Assembly: GCF_013343215.1 (NCBI RefSeq)
Contig: NZ_CP039143.1
Coordinates: 2,902,073-2,966,072, forward strand
DNA length: 64,000 nucleotides
Source of the DNA: Acinetobacter sp. 10FS3-1
GTDB lineage: Bacteria; Pseudomonadota; Gammaproteobacteria; Pseudomonadales; Moraxellaceae
Direction of reading: 5' to 3'
The notes under the pieces are model-generated. The model saw nothing but the letters and a program-made list of their open reading frames with translations. It searched no databases and was not told the origin of the DNA. The translations under genes and the position numbers were made by a program. Shown here in pieces: positions 1 to 8,601 of the stretch (position 1 is its first letter; each line of letters opens with the position of its first letter).

Positions 1-1
1 C

Positions 2-406
2 AGTATTGCAGCAGACAAACCGGATGCCTTGGCCTGCCTGACCATGATCAGTGCTGTATTTCAGCTGCTTTCGGAGGTCTTGTATAAACGTTACCGTGAA
101 GAAAAGCGTTTTGTCCTGCAAACCCGTAGTGCCATTTCATCAACTGTGGAGGAAATGCAGTTGAATTCGGTACAGGCAGCCGAACGTCTGGTCCAGCAAC
201 TGATGGCCAAAGAAAGCGCCCTGCATGTTCCAAATAGCTTACTGAAAAATATCTCGGATCATTTTGAGCTGGTCAGCATGCCTAATCCAACCAATGTACT
301 GACCCGTCATGCTTTTGTAGTCAATGGCATGGATGCTGAAACAGCCGAGCTGGCCCAAACGTTTAGGACTGAAATTCTAAAATCCAAGCAGTCCAAAGCA
401 TCATAA
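2..406 (+). CDS. C-terminal fragment, probable GntR-family (FCD domain) transcriptional regulator
   Basis: The reading frame is already open at the first bases of the window, so this is the 3' end of a longer gene; about 134 residues are visible. The visible part is entirely helical, with a run of hydrophobic/charged heptads and a segment resembling the last helices of FCD ligand-binding domains (small residue, A-x-x-L-V-x-x-L pattern). No DNA-binding domain is visible because it would lie upstream. A hairpin terminator follows directly. The family assignment is by overall pattern only; it could be another helical effector domain. Confidence 0.45.
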   Translation, partial: SIAADKPDALACLTMISAVFQLLSEVLYKRYREEKRFVLQTRSAISSTVEEMQLNSVQAAERLVQQLMAKESALHVPNSLLKNISDHFELVSMPNPTNVLTRHAFVVNGMDAETAELAQTFRTEILKSKQSKAS

Positions 407-426
407 TAGCAAGTAAAACACTTCCT

Positions 427-462
427 AAAAAAGCCATATAGCGTTGTATATACGGCTTTTTT
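427..462 (+). terminator. Bidirectional rho-independent terminator
   Basis: Inverted repeat AAAAAAGCC..TATA / TATA..GGCTTTTTT with one mismatch and a T run at both ends. It sits between the regulator fragment (+) and the convergent BASS transporter (-), so it can serve both. Confidence 0.8.
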
Positions 463-516
463 AATGGGAAGAAATACTTATCAGAAACTCAAGTTTCTTG
501 AAAGGATGATGTTCAT

Positions 517-1473
517 CTAGTCCAGCTTATGGGTGGTTGTTTCAGCCTGTCTTGACGCCCAGTAAGTCGCCAGAGCCGGTCCAGAAATATTGTGCCATAA
601 ACTGAAAATAGCACTCGGTACAGCAGTGACCGGAGACGCTGCAAAATGAGTAGCAGCCAAAGCCACGCCCAGCCCGGAATTTTGCATACCCACTTCAACG
701 GCAACGGCACGACAGTCTATTTCTGCCAGCTTAAACAGGCGGCTGGCCCAATAACCCAGTAAATAGCCCAGTCCGTTATGTAAGGCCACAATTCCTAAAA
801 TCATCAAGCCGGATTCCAAAATCTGGGTTTTACTGCCGGCAATAATTGCAGCCACAATCGCCACAATCGCCAGTACTGAAACCAGTGGCATAACCTGAAT
901 ATAGGCTTCGACCCTGGTCTTTAACACTGCCCGAACCATCAAGCCCAAGAAAATTGGAAATAACACCACCTGCAAAATTGAGATCAGCATCGACCAGGCA
1001 TTGATCTCAATCCATTGACTTGCCAGCAGATAAAACATGATCGGTGTCAGAATTGGTGCCAATAAGGTTGAAACTGAGGTACAAGCCACCGACAGCGCCG
1101 TGTTGCCTCGGGCCATATAGGTAATGACATTCGAGGCCGTTCCTCCCGGACAGCAGCCGACCAGAATCACACCGACTGCAATTTCAGCAGGAAGCCGGAA
1201 CAACTGACAGAGTAAAAAAGCCAGCCCGGGCATTACCAGAAACTGGGCCACAACGCCAATCGCGACAGCCTTCGGACTCTGCAAGACGCTTTTAAAATCG
1301 CCCAAGGTCATGGTCATGCCCATACCAAACATGATCAGCCCCAACATCCACGGAATATAGGCACGTAACCAGACAAAGAGATCCGGCAGCATCAAGGCAA
1401 TCGCTGAAAACAGGATGACCCACAAAGCAAAGGTTTTTTGGACAAACTGGCTAAATTGGAGCAGTGCTGACAT
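517..1473 (-). CDS. Sodium-dependent transporter, bile acid:sodium symporter (BASS) family
   Basis: 318 residues with about nine to ten hydrophobic segments, the size and profile of bacterial BASS proteins. The family's conserved stretch CCPGGTASNVITYMARGNTA is present near residues 106-125, and a second conserved region (EVGMQNSGLGVALA) lies near residue 260. Bacterial members import organic anions such as ketopantoate or other carboxylates with Na+; the substrate here cannot be told. The gene reads toward the upstream regulator fragment and stands alone, followed on the same strand by a bidirectional terminator. The start ATG at 1473 begins the first membrane region. Confidence 0.85.
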   Translation of the reverse strand: MSALLQFSQFVQKTFALWVILFSAIALMLPDLFVWLRAYIPWMLGLIMFGMGMTMTLGDFKSVLQSPKAVAIGVVAQFLVMPGLAFLLCQLFRLPAEIAVGVILVGCCPGGTASNVITYMARGNTALSVACTSVSTLLAPILTPIMFYLLASQWIEINAWSMLISILQVVLFPIFLGLMVRAVLKTRVEAYIQVMPLVSVLAIVAIVAAIIAGSKTQILESGLMILGIVALHNGLGYLLGYWASRLFKLAEIDCRAVAVEVGMQNSGLGVALAATHFAASPVTAVPSAIFSLWHNISGPALATYWASRQAETTTHKLD

Positions 1474-1573
1474 GGGCTAATCCCATCAATAACAAAGAGA
1501 AAAGGTATCGCTTGATACCTCGACATTACAGGCAGTCTATACAGATTTCTGAGCTACTTCTATACAGCCAAAA

Positions 1574-2200
1574 TCAGGCTGCATCCAGTATATCTTTTAG
1601 ATAAATCCGTTTAACGCCCTGTGCCAGCATGTCCTGCCAGGCATGTTGCAAGGAACCGTTCAGATCAATACCCTTGGTGGCATCAGCAATCACATAGGCA
1701 TTAAACCCCAGCTTGCGGGCATCCATCGCGGTCCAGGCCACACAAAAATCTGTCGCAATCCCGACGATAAAAACCGTATTAATATGACGTTCGCGCAAAT
1801 AACCCGCCAGACCTGTAGTGGTTTTTTGATCTGCTTCTAAAAAGGCAGAATAGCTGTCGATCTGGCGATGAAATCCTTTGCGGATAATCAGTTGGGCCTG
1901 AGGCAGATGTAAATCCGGATGCAGCTCCGCATCTGGAGTACCCTGCACACAATGGCTTGGCCACAACACCTGAGGACCATAGTCCAGCTGAATGGTCTGA
2001 TAAACCGCTTTACCAAAATGATTGCTTGCAAAAGAAATATGATCTGCCGGGTGCCAGTCTTGGGTCAGGACAATATTGTCAAAATACTGTCCCAATCGAT
2101 TGATATTTGGAATAATCTGATCTGCATGTGCAACCGCCAGATTGCCTCCCGGTGTAAATCCTCGCTGTACATCCACCACGATTAAAGCTGCATTGTGCAT
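1574..2200 (-). CDS. pncA: Nicotinamidase
   Basis: 208-residue isochorismatase-fold hydrolase converting nicotinamide to nicotinate for NAD salvage. The catalytic triad can be placed as Asp10 (VVDVQ), Lys108 (IRKGF) and Cys153 (TDFCV). The metal-binding set is visible as Asp48 and His50 in QDWHPADH, with His54 and His83 (PSHC) also in place. Length matches E. coli PncA. The gene is monocistronic or loosely followed by the BASS gene 100 bp downstream on the same strand. It complements nadC, which makes nicotinate mononucleotide de novo elsewhere in the window. Confidence 0.93.
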   Translation of the reverse strand: MHNAALIVVDVQRGFTPGGNLAVAHADQIIPNINRLGQYFDNIVLTQDWHPADHISFASNHFGKAVYQTIQLDYGPQVLWPSHCVQGTPDAELHPDLHLPQAQLIIRKGFHRQIDSYSAFLEADQKTTTGLAGYLRERHINTVFIVGIATDFCVAWTAMDARKLGFNAYVIADATKGIDLNGSLQHAWQDMLAQGVKRIYLKDILDAA

Positions 2201-2370
2201 TATTTTTATTCCTTAAAAACTGAATTTGCACCCCAGCATAGCCTAAAACGAAAGAAATTTTTTACTCTCTTTACTAAAATAGAATAACGGCCGATGCTGA
2301 AAAAACTGCTGCTGGCAATGATTTAAATATGTAATCAATCCCTGTGTTTTATCCAGTCAAAATGAACATA

Positions 2371-2395
2371 AAAAAGCCTGCATGTGCAGGTTTTT
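2371..2395 (-). terminator. Rho-independent terminator of the MFS gene
   Basis: Stem CCTGCA/TGCAGG with flanking A/T runs, 14 bp past the stop codon of the minus-strand MFS transporter. Confidence 0.75.
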
Positions 2396-2408
2396 CAATA
2401 GCGGCTGA

Positions 2409-3614
2409 TCAAACTTTAGTGCGGTTGACCAGAATCAGCATACATACTGCCGAGATCAGAATACATGGAATCGCTGCCGAGATGACCCCTGCGGCACCAA
2501 AACCTGCTACCAGAAGCTGACCTGCAATCGCAGGCCCAAGCATTGCGCCAACCCGGCCTACAGCAGAAGCGCCCCCTACCCCTGTACCACGCACTTCAGT
2601 TGGATACACAATACTCCCGAAAGCATACAGTACACCCTGACAACCAATAACGAAGGCACCGGCCAAGGCTGCTGCTATATACATCTGGTTCAGTGAGCTG
2701 GCACCATTCAATGCCAGCAAACCTGCCAAAATGCCACCATACATCAATACAATCACATAGGCTTTCTTCCAGCGATCCGTCAACATACCCAGAATGATGG
2801 TACCAATGGTCGCAGTTACCATGAAATAGAACTGGGCTGTTGAACCATTCTTACGAGTAAAGCCCAGTTCCATAAACAGTGATGGCAACCAGCTCAGCAT
2901 GATATACACCACCATCAGGGTAAAGAAGTAACTCACCCAGATACATACAGTACGAAACAGGTTATCCGAGTTAAACAGGTCCTTGAAGGAGCCTTGTGAT
3001 GCTGTCGCAAGCTCTGTAGCCGTTTTGTGCTGCGCTTTTAAATATTCCTTCGACTCCGGCAGAAACCCCATCATGAGTGGAATTGCAATAATCGGTAATA
3101 AACCACCCAGATAGAATACGTTTTTCCAGTTCGCCCCAAATTCAGTTGCAGCCACTAAAGATAAAATGGCAGCACCAACCGGCATACCGCAGTACATCAA
3201 TCCCACCGCACGCCCACGATTTTGTGGCGATACAGCTTCAGATGCCAGAGTAATCAGAATCGGCATGGCTCCACCCAGACCAGCGCCTGCCAGAAAACGT
3301 ACGGCCAGCAAGCTATGAAAACTGTTGACCCATACGGTACATAAGGTAAAGAGAGCAAATATTGCTGTCGACCAGATCAGGACTTTCTTACGGCCAATAC
3401 GATCTGCAAACCGACCGCCGACCAGTGCACCCGGCAATAAGCCTAGAATCCCTGCACTAAAAAACACCCCCAATTGTGAACTATCAAGACCAAAATGCTC
3501 ACGTATACCCGCTGCAGCAATCCCTGCTGCCTGAATATCTAAGCCTTCAATCACGGCAATCAGAAAACAGATCGCGACCGTGACGATGGCATGCTTATTG
3601 TCTGATTTTTCCAT
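2409..3614 (-). CDS. MFS transporter, aromatic acid:H+ symporter family (MhpT-like)
   Basis: 401 residues with 12 predicted membrane segments. The first segment carries EGLDIQAAGIAA, the acidic TM1 motif of the AAHS family (PcaK, BenK, MhpT), and the loop 2-3 signature GGRFADRIGRKKVL is intact. The EGLD form is closest to 3-(3-hydroxyphenyl)propionate transporters, but no catabolic genes lie beside it here, so the substrate is unproven. It has its own terminator and a long AT-rich upstream region, which suggests an independently regulated unit. Confidence 0.85.
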   Translation of the reverse strand: MEKSDNKHAIVTVAICFLIAVIEGLDIQAAGIAAAGIREHFGLDSSQLGVFFSAGILGLLPGALVGGRFADRIGRKKVLIWSTAIFALFTLCTVWVNSFHSLLAVRFLAGAGLGGAMPILITLASEAVSPQNRGRAVGLMYCGMPVGAAILSLVAATEFGANWKNVFYLGGLLPIIAIPLMMGFLPESKEYLKAQHKTATELATASQGSFKDLFNSDNLFRTVCIWVSYFFTLMVVYIMLSWLPSLFMELGFTRKNGSTAQFYFMVTATIGTIILGMLTDRWKKAYVIVLMYGGILAGLLALNGASSLNQMYIAAALAGAFVIGCQGVLYAFGSIVYPTEVRGTGVGGASAVGRVGAMLGPAIAGQLLVAGFGAAGVISAAIPCILISAVCMLILVNRTKV

Positions 3615-4357
3615 TGGAATATCCTTGTTTAATCAGCGTTCAAAAAGAGAACCCATCATCTATGAGTGGCCAATTAGAATTAACTATCAAAAAGTTGAAC
3701 GCTTTGGTTGGATTTCCGAACAGGAGAAATTTTGATGACTTTCGCATTGCTTGCAATAAAGTCTTAAAAACGATTAATTAAAGTTATATAAAATTCAGTT
3801 TCTTATCTATAAGACTTATAAATCAGCCCTAAGATTTAACCAGTTAGAAAAATAAATGATTTAAATTTAATACTTTAAACAGCTTAATCAGACGTTATTT
3901 TTATTTAACAGGCTCATTTTCCGCTCTATTTCTATATTTTTCACATCTCAATTCATCGAATATAAATATTAGTTCATATCCAAGTACAATTTTCTATTAA
4001 AAAAAACTTAAAAAATCAGAAGGTTGAATATTTTTATAGCAGTATTTTAGTCGCAGGGTTATAAAATAAATCGGTCAGAAAAAGCTTTATAGCAAGTTTT
4101 ATTTACCTTCTATCTAGCTTGAATGGGCAGTCAAACACCTCTTCTCAGCTCTTGATTGTTTTACATAGGCTTTGTATAAAGAATCAGTGGCTTTGACTAA
4201 AGCATATTGTTCTTATGCGTTTGATCAGTCATAATTTGCATAAGCAATATTCAATTCAGCCCAGATTAATTGAATTTGTTCTCAATCAGAATACAAACCC
4301 ATCCAAATTTATGTTTTCTCATTCTCTTCGGATGGACAAATAGGATAGTTTTTCAAA
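3615..4357. other. 743-bp AT-rich intergenic region between divergent MFS gene and dapA
   Basis: No ORF with coding character was found on either strand. The only structured element noticed is an imperfect inverted repeat at 4204-4218 (ATATTGTTCTTATGC) and 4238-4250 (GCATAAGCAATAT), about 110 bp upstream of the dapA start and centred near a TGATCA. The region must hold the promoters of both flanking genes, but none could be assigned with confidence. Confidence 0.5.
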
Positions 4358-5257
4358 ATGACTCAGCAAGCACAGACCACTCAGGGTTCCATTGTCGCAA
4401 TCGTCACCCCAATGTTTGAAGATGGCAGCGTAGATTGGAAGAGCCTCGAGAAGCTGGTTGAGTGGCATATTGCAGAGGGTACAAATGGAATTGTCGCCGT
4501 AGGTACTACCGGTGAAGCCTCTACGCTCAGCATGAGTGAACATACGCAGGTGATCAAAGAAATCATCCGTGTGGCAAAAAAACGTATTCCTGTGATTGCG
4601 GGTACGGGGGCAAACTCGACCCATGAAGCCATTCAATTAACCCGTGAAGCCAAAGAACTGGGGGCTGATGCTGCCCTGTTGGTGACACCTTATTATAATA
4701 AACCGACCCAGGAAGGCTTATACCAGCACTATAAGGCGATTGCTGAGGCAGTTGATCTTCCACAGATTCTTTATAATGTGCCGGGCCGTACAGGCGTAGA
4801 CATGGCCAATGAAACAGTGATTCGTCTGGCAGATATTCCGCAAATTGTGGGCATCAAGGACGCAACCGGTGATGTTGCGCGTGGTGCAGCCCTGCTTGAG
4901 GGCCTGACTGGCAAGAACATGACCGTCTATTCAGGCGATGATGCAACGGCTTATCAGCTGATGGGTCATGGGGCTAAAGGTAATATTTCGGTGACTGCCA
5001 ATGTGGCACCCAAAGCCATGAGTGAAGTCTGCGCGGCTGCACTTCAAGGCGATATGGCACGTGCTGAAGAGCTGAATTCGCAGATTGCAAATTTACACAA
5101 TATTTTATTTTGCGAATCGAACCCGATTCCTGTGAAATGGGCACTTCACGATATGGGCTTAATCGGTACAGGTATTCGCCTGCCATTAACCCCTCTTGCA
5201 GAACAATATCGCGCTCCGCTTCATGAAGCACTGGTTGTAGCGGGCGTCATTCAATAA
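4358..5257 (+). CDS. dapA: 4-hydroxy-tetrahydrodipicolinate synthase
   Basis: Condenses pyruvate with aspartate semialdehyde in the lysine/diaminopimelate pathway (cytosolic TIM barrel). The 299-residue protein has the GTTGEAS pyruvate-binding loop (residues 49-55), Tyr112/Tyr113 in TPYYNKP, the YNVPGRTG loop with Tyr139, and the Schiff-base Lys167 in VGIKDATG. An AGGATAG ribosome-binding site precedes ATG 4358. It leads the dapA-bamC-purC gene order also seen in E. coli, with only 12 bp to the next gene, so co-transcription is likely. Confidence 0.97.
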   Translation: MTQQAQTTQGSIVAIVTPMFEDGSVDWKSLEKLVEWHIAEGTNGIVAVGTTGEASTLSMSEHTQVIKEIIRVAKKRIPVIAGTGANSTHEAIQLTREAKELGADAALLVTPYYNKPTQEGLYQHYKAIAEAVDLPQILYNVPGRTGVDMANETVIRLADIPQIVGIKDATGDVARGAALLEGLTGKNMTVYSGDDATAYQLMGHGAKGNISVTANVAPKAMSEVCAAALQGDMARAEELNSQIANLHNILFCESNPIPVKWALHDMGLIGTGIRLPLTPLAEQYRAPLHEALVVAGVIQ

Positions 5258-5269
5258 AAGAGCACAATT

Positions 5270-5875
5270 ATGCATTTACGTTTAGGACTTACCTTCGCAC
5301 TTTCAGTATTGGGTCTGGCAGGTTGTAGTTCACTGGCCTTTAATAATGGCACTTTAGATTATAAAGAAACGACTACTCTCGAACCCTTACAATATCCTGA
5401 AGGTGCCATGGTACGTCCTGCAACGCCATTGTACCCTGCTCCTATTGTAGATCCGCTGGCGATCGAGCATGCGCCCAAGCTGGAAAACCAGCGTGCGAAC
5501 CGTTTTGCCCTACCACGTCCACCTGCTCAGAGTATGGATTCAACCCAAACTGATGTAACTGAGACGGCTCCGATCGGAAAACCACAGCTGGTTGTGGATG
5601 GAAATCAAAATCCACTACTTAAAATCGATGGAAATTCTGCTACAATCTGGCAATACACACTTGCTACCCTCAGCAGCCTTAACTATTCCATCGTTGGCCA
5701 GAACCCAAATCGTCATGAAGTGACGATCAAAGTCGACCAGCAGACCTATGTATTAAGACTATCTCCTGTCGGTTCGAGTCATAACCTCGCTGTGTTCAAT
5801 ACCGATAACAGTTTTGCAGACCGTGAAAAAGCCGCAGAACTGCTCAATCAGATTTACCAAAATTGGCCAGCCTAG
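5270..5875 (+). CDS. bamC: BamC/NlpB-like outer-membrane lipoprotein
   Basis: 201 residues starting with a lipoprotein signal whose lipobox LAGC gives a lipidated Cys19. The mature part begins with a proline-rich, poorly ordered stretch, followed by a single globular domain (about 105-200). E. coli BamC is longer (about 344 residues) with two helix-grip domains, so this is a short version. The assignment rests on lipoprotein character, the domain pattern and, most strongly, the position between dapA and purC. BamC is an accessory part of the BAM complex that inserts outer-membrane beta barrels. Confidence 0.75.
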   Translation: MHLRLGLTFALSVLGLAGCSSLAFNNGTLDYKETTTLEPLQYPEGAMVRPATPLYPAPIVDPLAIEHAPKLENQRANRFALPRPPAQSMDSTQTDVTETAPIGKPQLVVDGNQNPLLKIDGNSATIWQYTLATLSSLNYSIVGQNPNRHEVTIKVDQQTYVLRLSPVGSSHNLAVFNTDNSFADREKAAELLNQIYQNWPA

Positions 5876-5912
5876 ACAGTTCTAGGCATTTTTTTTTGTA
5901 GAAGGTTCCCTC

Positions 5913-6632
5913 ATGTTAAAACAAACCTTGCTCTATACTGGTAAAGCGAAATCTGTCTATACCACGGACAGCTCAGACCACTTGATTTTAGTTTTTCGTG
6001 ACGATGCGTCCGCATTCAATGGCGAAAAAATCGAACAACTAGATCGTAAAGGTAAGGTGAACAACCGTTTTAACGCCTTCATCATGGAAAAACTGGCCGA
6101 AGCGGGTATTGAAACCCATTTCGAAAAACTGTTAACACCGAATGAAGTTCTGGTCAAAAAACTGGACATGATTCCGGTAGAATGCGTCATCCGTAACTAT
6201 GCCGCGGGTTCTTTATGCCGCCGTCTGGGTGTAGAAGAAGGTAAAGAGCTGACTCCACCAACATTTGAATTGTTCTTTAAAGATGATGCGCTGGGCGATC
6301 CAATGGTCAATGAATCGCAAGCGATTGCTTTGGGTTGGGCCAATGCTGAACAATTGGAAAAAATGAAAGAATTGACTTATCAGGTGAATGATGTGCTCAA
6401 AGCATTGTTCGATGCTGGCAATATGATTCTGGTGGATTTCAAGCTTGAATTTGGTGTTTTCCATGACCGTATTGTGTTGGGTGATGAGTTCTCTCCAGAC
6501 GGTTGCCGTCTGTGGGACAAAGACACCAAGAAAAAACTGGATAAAGACCGTTTCCGTCAAGGTCTTGGCGGTGTTGTAGAAGCTTATGAAGAAGTTGCGG
6601 CACGTTTGGGTATCAATCTTGAAGATATCTAA
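5913..6632 (+). CDS. purC: Phosphoribosylaminoimidazole-succinocarboxamide synthase (SAICAR synthase)
   Basis: ATP-dependent joining of aspartate to CAIR in purine synthesis. 239 residues, the normal size for the single-domain enzyme. It opens with the family start [14 protein letters not shown] and contains the conserved [13 protein letters not shown] and [10 protein letters not shown] motifs and the [12 protein letters not shown] loop. It follows bamC by 37 bp and ends at a strong terminator. purE and purK lie 42 kb away in this window. Confidence 0.97.
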   Translation: MLKQTLLYTGKAKSVYTTDSSDHLILVFRDDASAFNGEKIEQLDRKGKVNNRFNAFIMEKLAEAGIETHFEKLLTPNEVLVKKLDMIPVECVIRNYAAGSLCRRLGVEEGKELTPPTFELFFKDDALGDPMVNESQAIALGWANAEQLEKMKELTYQVNDVLKALFDAGNMILVDFKLEFGVFHDRIVLGDEFSPDGCRLWDKDTKKKLDKDRFRQGLGGVVEAYEEVAARLGINLEDI

Positions 6633-6654
6633 GCCCTAGCTGAAGCTAAGCTTT

Positions 6655-6684
6655 AAAAAACCGGACGATCAGTCCGGTTTTTTT
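6655..6684 (+). terminator. Rho-independent terminator of the dapA-bamC-purC operon
   Basis: CCGGAC/GTCCGG stem with a five-base loop, flanked by six A and seven T, 22 bp after the purC stop. Confidence 0.88.
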
Positions 6685-6699
6685 GGATAAGATGATCGG

Positions 6700-6902
6700 A
6701 AAAAATAATCCTGTTGATAAAAATCATTGTTTTTACTTTATATAACGTTTCCATTAAATTTTTTATAGCAAGCTAAACCAGAATTCTCAGAGCGTTCAAT
6801 CGCTTTTTAGCCGACCAGATTTCCCCCTCCCCTCGAGGAGGTTATCTCCCCGAAAAAAACATCCTGTTTTCCGCCCAGTTCACCTCAAACTGGGCTTTTT
6901 TT
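6700..6902 (+). ncRNA. Candidate small RNA between purC and rarA
   Basis: No protein is encoded here, yet the plus strand ends in a second, separate rho-independent terminator (GCCCAGTT 6873-6880, AACTGGGC 6888-6895, then seven T). It cannot serve purC, which has its own terminator, nor rarA, which is on the other strand. Just upstream lies a C/G-rich block (6824-6854) where the same GGAGG can pair with either a preceding CCTCC or a following CTCC. The 5' end and promoter are not clear, so the start coordinate is only a guess. Confidence 0.35.
6873..6902 (+). terminator. Orphan plus-strand terminator
   Basis: Eight-base-pair stem GCCCAGTT/AACTGGGC followed by TTTTTTT on the plus strand. The T run is on the wrong side to terminate rarA. 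Confidence 0.7.
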
Positions 6903-6904
6903 AA

Positions 6905-8176
6905 CTATTGCTGCTGTTCCTGCTGCCAGCGGCGCTGTTGCAAACGTTCCGCTTCCACTTCACGCTTATTACGTGCCGATTCATACAATTTGGTGCCTTT
7001 TAGCTCAGGCGGCAGATAGTCTTGCAGAACAAAATGTTCCGGATAATGATGCGGATAGAGATAATCCACCCCATAACCCTGGGCTTTCATCAGTTTGGTC
7101 GGCGCATTGCGTAAATGTAAAGGCACTGCAAGATTTGCGGTTTTTTCTGCCAGTTCCATAGCTTTGTTAATCGCCAGATAGGTACTGTTACTTTTGGCGC
7201 TGGTCGCCAGATATACCGCACATTGCCCCAAAATAATCCGGCCTTCCGGCATGCCAACAGCCTGTACCGAGCGGAAACATTCACCAGCCAGCAACAAGGC
7301 ATTTGGGTTAGAATTGCCAATATCTTCTGAAGCTGCAATCAGCATACGGCGTGCAATAAAGACCGGGTCTTCCCCGCCTTTGAGCATGCGTGCCATCCAG
7401 TACAATGCAGCATCCGGATCACTACCACGGATCGATTTAATAAAAGCCGAGACCAGATCATAATGCTGCTCACCGGACTTGTCATAACGAGCAATATTCT
7501 GCTGTGCGACTTTGACCACCACTGCATTGGTGATGATATTTTCCTGCTCAGCTTCAAAAGTGCTGGCCACCAGATCAAGCAGGTTCAGTGCCTTGCGTGC
7601 ATCGCCTGCGGCAAACTGGATCAGGGCATCAAATTCTTCAATCTGCAGATAACGTTCTTTCAGGAAACTGTCTTTTTCGATGGCCTGGCCCAGCAGGGTC
7701 TGAATCGCTTCAGGACTAAGTGCATTTAAGGTATAAACCTGACAGCGTGACAGCAAAGCACTGTTGACCTCAAATGAGGGATTCTCGGTGGTCGCACCAA
7801 TCAGGGTAATCTTGCCTTTTTCAACCGCATTTAACAGTGCGTCCTGCTGGGATTTATTGAAACGGTGAATCTCGTCAATAAATACCACCGGTGTAAGCAG
7901 GTCTCCTGTTTCGGCAATCAGCTCCCGTAGTTCTTTGACTCCGGTATTCAGTGCAGACAAGCTAATAAATGGCCGATCAACTGCTTGCGCCAGCAGCAGG
8001 GCAATCGTGGTTTTTCCGACTCCTGGCGGTCCCCAGAAAATAATGGAAGGCAAATGCCCCTGATCAATCATTTGGCGTAAAGGTGCATTTTCCCCCAGCA
8101 GATGTTCCTGTCCGATAATTTCAGTAAGGTCACGTGGCCGTAGGCGTTCGGGAAGCGGAATATGGTGGTCTGACAT
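6905..8176 (-). CDS. rarA: Replication-associated recombination protein A (AAA+ ATPase)
   Basis: 423-residue clamp-loader-like AAA+ protein (RarA/MgsA, the WRNIP1 family) that acts at stalled replication forks. Walker A GPPGVGKT is at residues 49-56 and Walker B with DEIH at 101-104. The C-terminal MgsA oligomerisation domain with [14 protein letters not shown] is intact. A glutamine-rich tail ends the protein. The gene stands alone; no minus-strand terminator with a T run was seen directly after it. Confidence 0.95.
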   Translation of the reverse strand: MSDHHIPLPERLRPRDLTEIIGQEHLLGENAPLRQMIDQGHLPSIIFWGPPGVGKTTIALLLAQAVDRPFISLSALNTGVKELRELIAETGDLLTPVVFIDEIHRFNKSQQDALLNAVEKGKITLIGATTENPSFEVNSALLSRCQVYTLNALSPEAIQTLLGQAIEKDSFLKERYLQIEEFDALIQFAAGDARKALNLLDLVASTFEAEQENIITNAVVVKVAQQNIARYDKSGEQHYDLVSAFIKSIRGSDPDAALYWMARMLKGGEDPVFIARRMLIAASEDIGNSNPNALLLAGECFRSVQAVGMPEGRIILGQCAVYLATSAKSNSTYLAINKAMELAEKTANLAVPLHLRNAPTKLMKAQGYGVDYLYPHHYPEHFVLQDYLPPELKGTKLYESARNKREVEAERLQQRRWQQEQQQ

Positions 8177-8601
8177 CGGATAATAGGCTCAACATAAGAA
8201 CTGATTTCATTCTAACATTCGCAGTTTTGAATCCAACATTCAACGTTAAAACTATAAAAGATTCGTCAGGGTCTGTTGATCTTCCATCAATAGATCGCGC
8301 GCTCTGCTAAAACTGGGGCAAATGAGGCGTGAAATACAGGGAATAACCAGACTGCCCAGTTTCATAACGTAATCTGAGCCAGTATCAGTGCTATAAGCGC
8401 AAATGAAGCAGCATCTTGTTCAAAGCCCAAGAGAAGTAATATATTTTTTAATTTCCAATCCACGCATCTATGGAAAAGCAAGCAAATTAAAGCTAGTAAA
8501 TTATGAATTAATTACATTGTAACTTCCATATTGTTTTATTCTAATTAAAATAATCGGAGCAACCTCGCAGCACACTTTTTAGAGGTTATGGCGGTGAATG
8601 C
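8177..8601. other. 425-bp intergenic region upstream of the GGDEF-EAL gene
   Basis: No coding sequence was recognised. It separates two divergent genes. The last 90 bp is AT-rich and holds the candidate promoter listed separately. Confidence 0.5.
8517..8545 (+). promoter_or_regulatory. Candidate sigma-70 promoter for the GGDEF-EAL gene
   Basis: TTGTAA (8517-8522), 17-bp spacer, TCTAAT (8540-8545), about 57 bp before the start codon. Confidence 0.4.
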
